Source: CBDESM01 sp965205165
GTDB taxonomy: Bacteria; Chloroflexota; Dehalococcoidia; Bin125
Direction of reading: 5' to 3'
Length of the DNA stretch: 64,000 bases
Assembly (NCBI GenBank): GCA_965205165.1
Contig: OZ242037.1
Location: 2,232,001 to 2,296,000 of the forward strand
How positions within the stretch are numbered: the stretch's first letter is position 1; the number at the start of each line of letters is the position of its first letter. Positions 61,654-64,000 of this stretch are shown here, piece by piece. A program made the translations under genes and the position numbers. The notes under the pieces were generated by a model, which worked only from the letters and a program-made list of their open reading frames with translations, was not told the DNA's origin and searched no databases.

Positions 61654-62286
61654 TCAGAGCAGCGAGGGCTGCGAGGCGGCGGACTCGGGCTCGGCCGGCG
61701 CGCCGGCCGCCGGCGCGAGCGGATCGGGCCGGGCGGATTCGGCGAGCAGCGCGGGGATCGCCTCGAAATCGGAGAAGAGGACGCCGCGCAGGTTGGGGTT
61801 CCGCAGCGCCGCGGCGGGATGGTAGACCGGCAGGACGCGCCAGGGGGCGGCGTTGATCACCCGGCCGCGGGTGCGCGACATCGTCGCGCCGGGCAGGAAA
61901 TACTGGGTGGCGAAGCGGCCGAGCGTGACGATCAGCTTGGGGCGGATGCCGTGCAGCTGCTCGGCGAGGTAGACCTCGCAGGCCTCGATCTCGTCCGGCA
62001 TCGGGTCGCGGTTGTTGGGCGGGCGGCACTTGACGACGTTGGTGACGAAGACGCGGGAGCGGTCGAGGCCGATGTGCGCGAGGCATTCGTCGAGCAGCCC
62101 GCCGGCGCGCCCGACGAAGGGGACCCCCTGCTGATCCTCGTGGAAGCCCGGCCCCTCGCCGATCAGCATCAGTTCGGCCTCCGGGTCGCCGCTGCCCGGC
62201 ACGGTGCGGGTGCGGGTCTCGCAGAGGCGGCAGGCGTTGCAATCGGCGACGCGGAGGTTGAGGTCCTGGACCAGCTCGGGCTGCAT
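61654..62286 (-). CDS. Family 4 (Fe-S) uracil-DNA glycosylase
   Basis: A 210-residue enzyme removing uracil from DNA. Cluster cysteines C16, C19 and the C87/C103 pair are spaced as in the thermophile family 4 UDGs, and the motifs GEGPGFHEDQQGVPFVG, VKCRPPNNRDP and YHPAAALRN mark the uracil-binding pocket. The C-terminal 25 residues are Pro/Ala-rich. TACAAT lies 7 nt before the ATG and there is no ribosome site, so translation may be leaderless. It precedes rnj. Confidence 0.92.
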   Translation of the reverse strand: MQPELVQDLNLRVADCNACRLCETRTRTVPGSGDPEAELMLIGEGPGFHEDQQGVPFVGRAGGLLDECLAHIGLDRSRVFVTNVVKCRPPNNRDPMPDEIEACEVYLAEQLHGIRPKLIVTLGRFATQYFLPGATMSRTRGRVINAAPWRVLPVYHPAAALRNPNLRGVLFSDFEAIPALLAESARPDPLAPAAGAPAEPESAASQPSLL

Positions 62287-62293
62287 GGGCGCG

Positions 62294-62299
62294 ATTGTA
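62294..62299 (-). promoter_or_regulatory. -10 element TACAAT placed for a leaderless start of the uracil-DNA glycosylase
   Basis: TACAAT on the minus strand ends 7 nt before the ATG at 62286. No ribosome site intervenes. Confidence 0.45.
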
Positions 62300-62324
62300 G
62301 GCGCGTAGGTTGTTCCGTCGGAGA

Positions 62325-63188
62325 TCAGCGGCCCTGCGCCTCTTCATCTTCCCCGTCTTCGGGCGGGAGGCTCGGCTCGACGACGGGGATGATGGGGCGG
62401 GTTTCGACGATGCGGACGAGGAGGACGCCGAGCGCGAAGAGGCCGATGGTGGGGACGGCGACGGCAGCCTGGGTCACGGGGTCGATCGAGGGGGTGACGA
62501 GTGCGGCGAGTACGAACGCGCCGATGATGGCCCAGCGCCACATGCGCAGCAGCCGCTTGGCGGTGACGAGCCCGAACGCGCCGAGCCCCATGAGGAAGAG
62601 CGGAATCTCGAAGATCACGCCGGTCCAGAGCATGAACCGGGTGAGCATGTCGACGTAGTTGTTGATCCGCACCTGCGCCTCGGCGATGTCGGAGCCGAAG
62701 TTGAGCAGGAAGAGGAGCGCGGGGGGCCAGCCGACGTAGAAGGCGAACGCGCCGCCGCCGGCGAAGGCGACGGTGGCCAGCGCGACGATCGGGATGATCC
62801 ACTTGCGCTCGCTGCGGGTGAGGCCGGGATGGAGGAAGGCGTAGATCTGGTAGATGATCACGGGCATCGAGGCGGCCAGGCCGAGCAGCAGGCTGATCTT
62901 GATGTAGGCGCCGACGTAGCCGAGCAGTTCCGTGTAGATCGGGCGGAAATCCGGATCGGCGTTGCGGCCCGGTTCGAGCAGGTAGTCGAGGATGTTCGAC
63001 GCGAAGACGAGCGCGACGACGGTGAAGAGGACGACGGTGAGGGTGGCGACGGTGAGGCGCTGGCGGATTTCGGTGAGGTGCTCGCCGAGCGTCAGCGGCG
63101 CGCCGCCCTCCGGTTCCTCGTCCTCGATCAGTTCGGGCTCGACCGCATCGGGCGGCGGCTCCTCCTGCTCGAACGCGCGGGTCGCCAT
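62325..63188 (-). CDS. tatC: Twin-arginine translocase subunit TatC
   Basis: A 287-residue membrane protein with about six helices. An acidic N-terminal extension (EEPPPDAVEPELIEDEEPE) precedes the conserved LGEHLTEIRQRL and the loop region KISLLLGLAASMPVIIYQIY; the short AFLHPGLTRSERKW loop follows. With TatA/TatB it transports folded proteins with RR signal peptides. Its start lies 12 bp after the tatA/B gene, an operon-like arrangement. Confidence 0.95.
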   Translation of the reverse strand: MATRAFEQEEPPPDAVEPELIEDEEPEGGAPLTLGEHLTEIRQRLTVATLTVVLFTVVALVFASNILDYLLEPGRNADPDFRPIYTELLGYVGAYIKISLLLGLAASMPVIIYQIYAFLHPGLTRSERKWIIPIVALATVAFAGGGAFAFYVGWPPALLFLLNFGSDIAEAQVRINNYVDMLTRFMLWTGVIFEIPLFLMGLGAFGLVTAKRLLRMWRWAIIGAFVLAALVTPSIDPVTQAAVAVPTIGLFALGVLLVRIVETRPIIPVVEPSLPPEDGEDEEAQGR

Positions 63189-63200
63189 CTGCGCGGGCTG

Positions 63201-63698
63201 CTAGTCCTCGCGCCGGCGGCGGAGGGCGATCACGTTGGACGGACGGGCGGGCGCGGCGGGCTGATCGCCGCCCTCGGCGGCGCGGCGGCGGACGATCGGC
63301 CGGCGGCGCGCCCGGCGTTCGGCCCGCGGTTCCGGTTCGGCGGCGGCCGGCGCTTCGGCGGGCGGCTGTTCGCCGCCCTTGGCGGAGTCCACGGCTTCCC
63401 CCGCGGCCTCTTCGGCGTCGCGGACGGCGAGGCGGAGCTCATCGCCGGTTTCCGCGAGGTCGGTGCGGATGTCGCCCTCGGTGGCCTCGAGGTCCATGCG
63501 CACCTCGACCATCTCCTCGCGGATCTCCTCGAAGTCGGTGAGGTACTCGTCGCGGAAGTCGCGGGCGTACTCGCGCAGTTCGCGGACGGCGCGGCCGAAT
63601 TGGCCGGCGAATTCGGGCAGGCGGCCGGGGCCGAAGATGATCGCCGCCAGCAGCAGCACCATCAGCAGTTCCGGGATGCCGACGCCGAAGATGTTCAT
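63201..63698 (-). CDS. Twin-arginine translocase TatA/TatB-type subunit
   Basis: A 165-residue protein. The N-terminal hydrophobic helix has GIPELLMVLLLAAIIFGPGRL, with FGPGRLPE and the following amphipathic helix typical of TatA/TatB; then a long charged linker and a basic Arg-rich tail. The Glu in the GIPELLMV segment matches TatB more than TatA, but a minimal organism may use a single protein for both. The start is an ATG at 63698 without a good ribosome site; the next gene is tatC. Confidence 0.88.
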   Translation of the reverse strand: MNIFGVGIPELLMVLLLAAIIFGPGRLPEFAGQFGRAVRELREYARDFRDEYLTDFEEIREEMVEVRMDLEATEGDIRTDLAETGDELRLAVRDAEEAAGEAVDSAKGGEQPPAEAPAAAEPEPRAERRARRRPIVRRRAAEGGDQPAAPARPSNVIALRRRRED

Positions 63699-63803
63699 GC
63701 GATCACCGCGGCGTCCCGCGCCGGAGCGGCGGGGAACGCGGAATCAGCGTATCGGATCACCGGTCGGCGACCGCGGAGTTCCGTCAAGCGCCCCTTGGCG
63801 CGA

Positions 63804-64000
63804 TCAGGCGTCCTCGGGCACGCCCTTCTCCTTGAGGAAGTTGACCGCGTCGGCGACGGTGGCGATGTTCTCGGCGTCCTCGTCGGAGATTTCGAGGTCG
63901 GGCGCGACGTCGCGGAACTCGTCCTCGAAGGACATGATCAGCTCGACCAAGTCGAGCGAGTCGGCGCCGAGGTCGTCGACGAACGAGGCTTCGAGGGTGA
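63804..64000 (-). CDS. acpP: Acyl carrier protein, C-terminal part, cut by the window edge
   Basis: Only the last 64 or so residues are in the window: phosphopantetheine-site motif DDLGADSLDLVELIM, then FEDEF and a tail ending KGVPEDA. The Ser in DSL carries the 4'-phosphopantetheine arm used in fatty-acid synthesis. The 105 bp between it and the tat genes show nothing convincing. Confidence 0.9.
   Translation of the reverse strand, partial: TLEASFVDDLGADSLDLVELIMSFEDEFRDVAPDLEISDEDAENIATVADAVNFLKEKGVPEDA

Overview
This window is GC-rich bacterial chromosome, almost entirely coding, with housekeeping genes around one very large surface-protein region. The gene content suggests a free-living, Gram-positive-like or monoderm bacterium, possibly Chloroflexota. 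Supporting points are RNase J, a linked ffh-rpsP-khpA-rimM block, a DUF35-thiolase pair, SWM-repeat surface proteins and several apparently leaderless genes. No rRNA or unambiguous marker was read, so the phylum is an inference.

Layout. 1-6.2 kb: sucD and sucC (succinyl-CoA synthetase), a tiny membrane protein, a selenoprotein of the GrdB/PrdB reductase family read through an in-frame TGA, two small unknown genes and a malate/lactate-type dehydrogenase. 6.4-8.6 kb: a small unknown gene and a DUF35/thiolase pair. 8.6-29.2 kb: two giant secreted repeat proteins on the minus strand, about 4,474 and 2,374 residues, with a run of 16 C just upstream of the larger one. 29.5-32.3 kb: four consecutive related genes, three of them coiled-coil proteins with a C-terminal membrane anchor. 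32.4-38.7 kb: GAPDH, ffh, rpsP, khpA, rimM, tRNA-Ala(CGC), two tandem thymidylate-kinase-like genes and a Panacea/PemK-like toxin-antitoxin pair. 38.8-39.1 kb: tRNA-Phe(GAA) followed by three degenerate extra copies of its 3' half.

39.2-50.1 kb: an FAD/Fe-S oxidoreductase, then (reading leftward from a TPP riboswitch) a compact thiamin operon thiD-thiE-thiO-thiS-thiG-tenA-thiY-thiZ-thiX-tenI, which combines thiazole synthesis, phosphate coupling and pyrimidine salvage/uptake. 50.1-51.8 kb: two small membrane proteins built of 11-residue Gly/Asn repeats and a zinc-ribbon class III nucleotide cyclase. 51.9-64 kb: uvrB, ruvA, ruvC, a YebC-family gene, surE, ftsK, RNase J, a family 4 uracil-DNA glycosylase, tatC, a tatA/B gene and the end of acpP, all on the minus strand.

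The most notable items are the UGA-encoded selenoprotein with a bacterial SECIS-like hairpin, the G/C homopolymer that could switch or tune the giant surface protein, the coiled-coil paralog array with repeated TANNNT-N6-ATG starts, the tRNA-Phe-derived repeat array, and the Panacea toxin-antitoxin pair. Function calls rest on reading motifs by eye; no database search was run.
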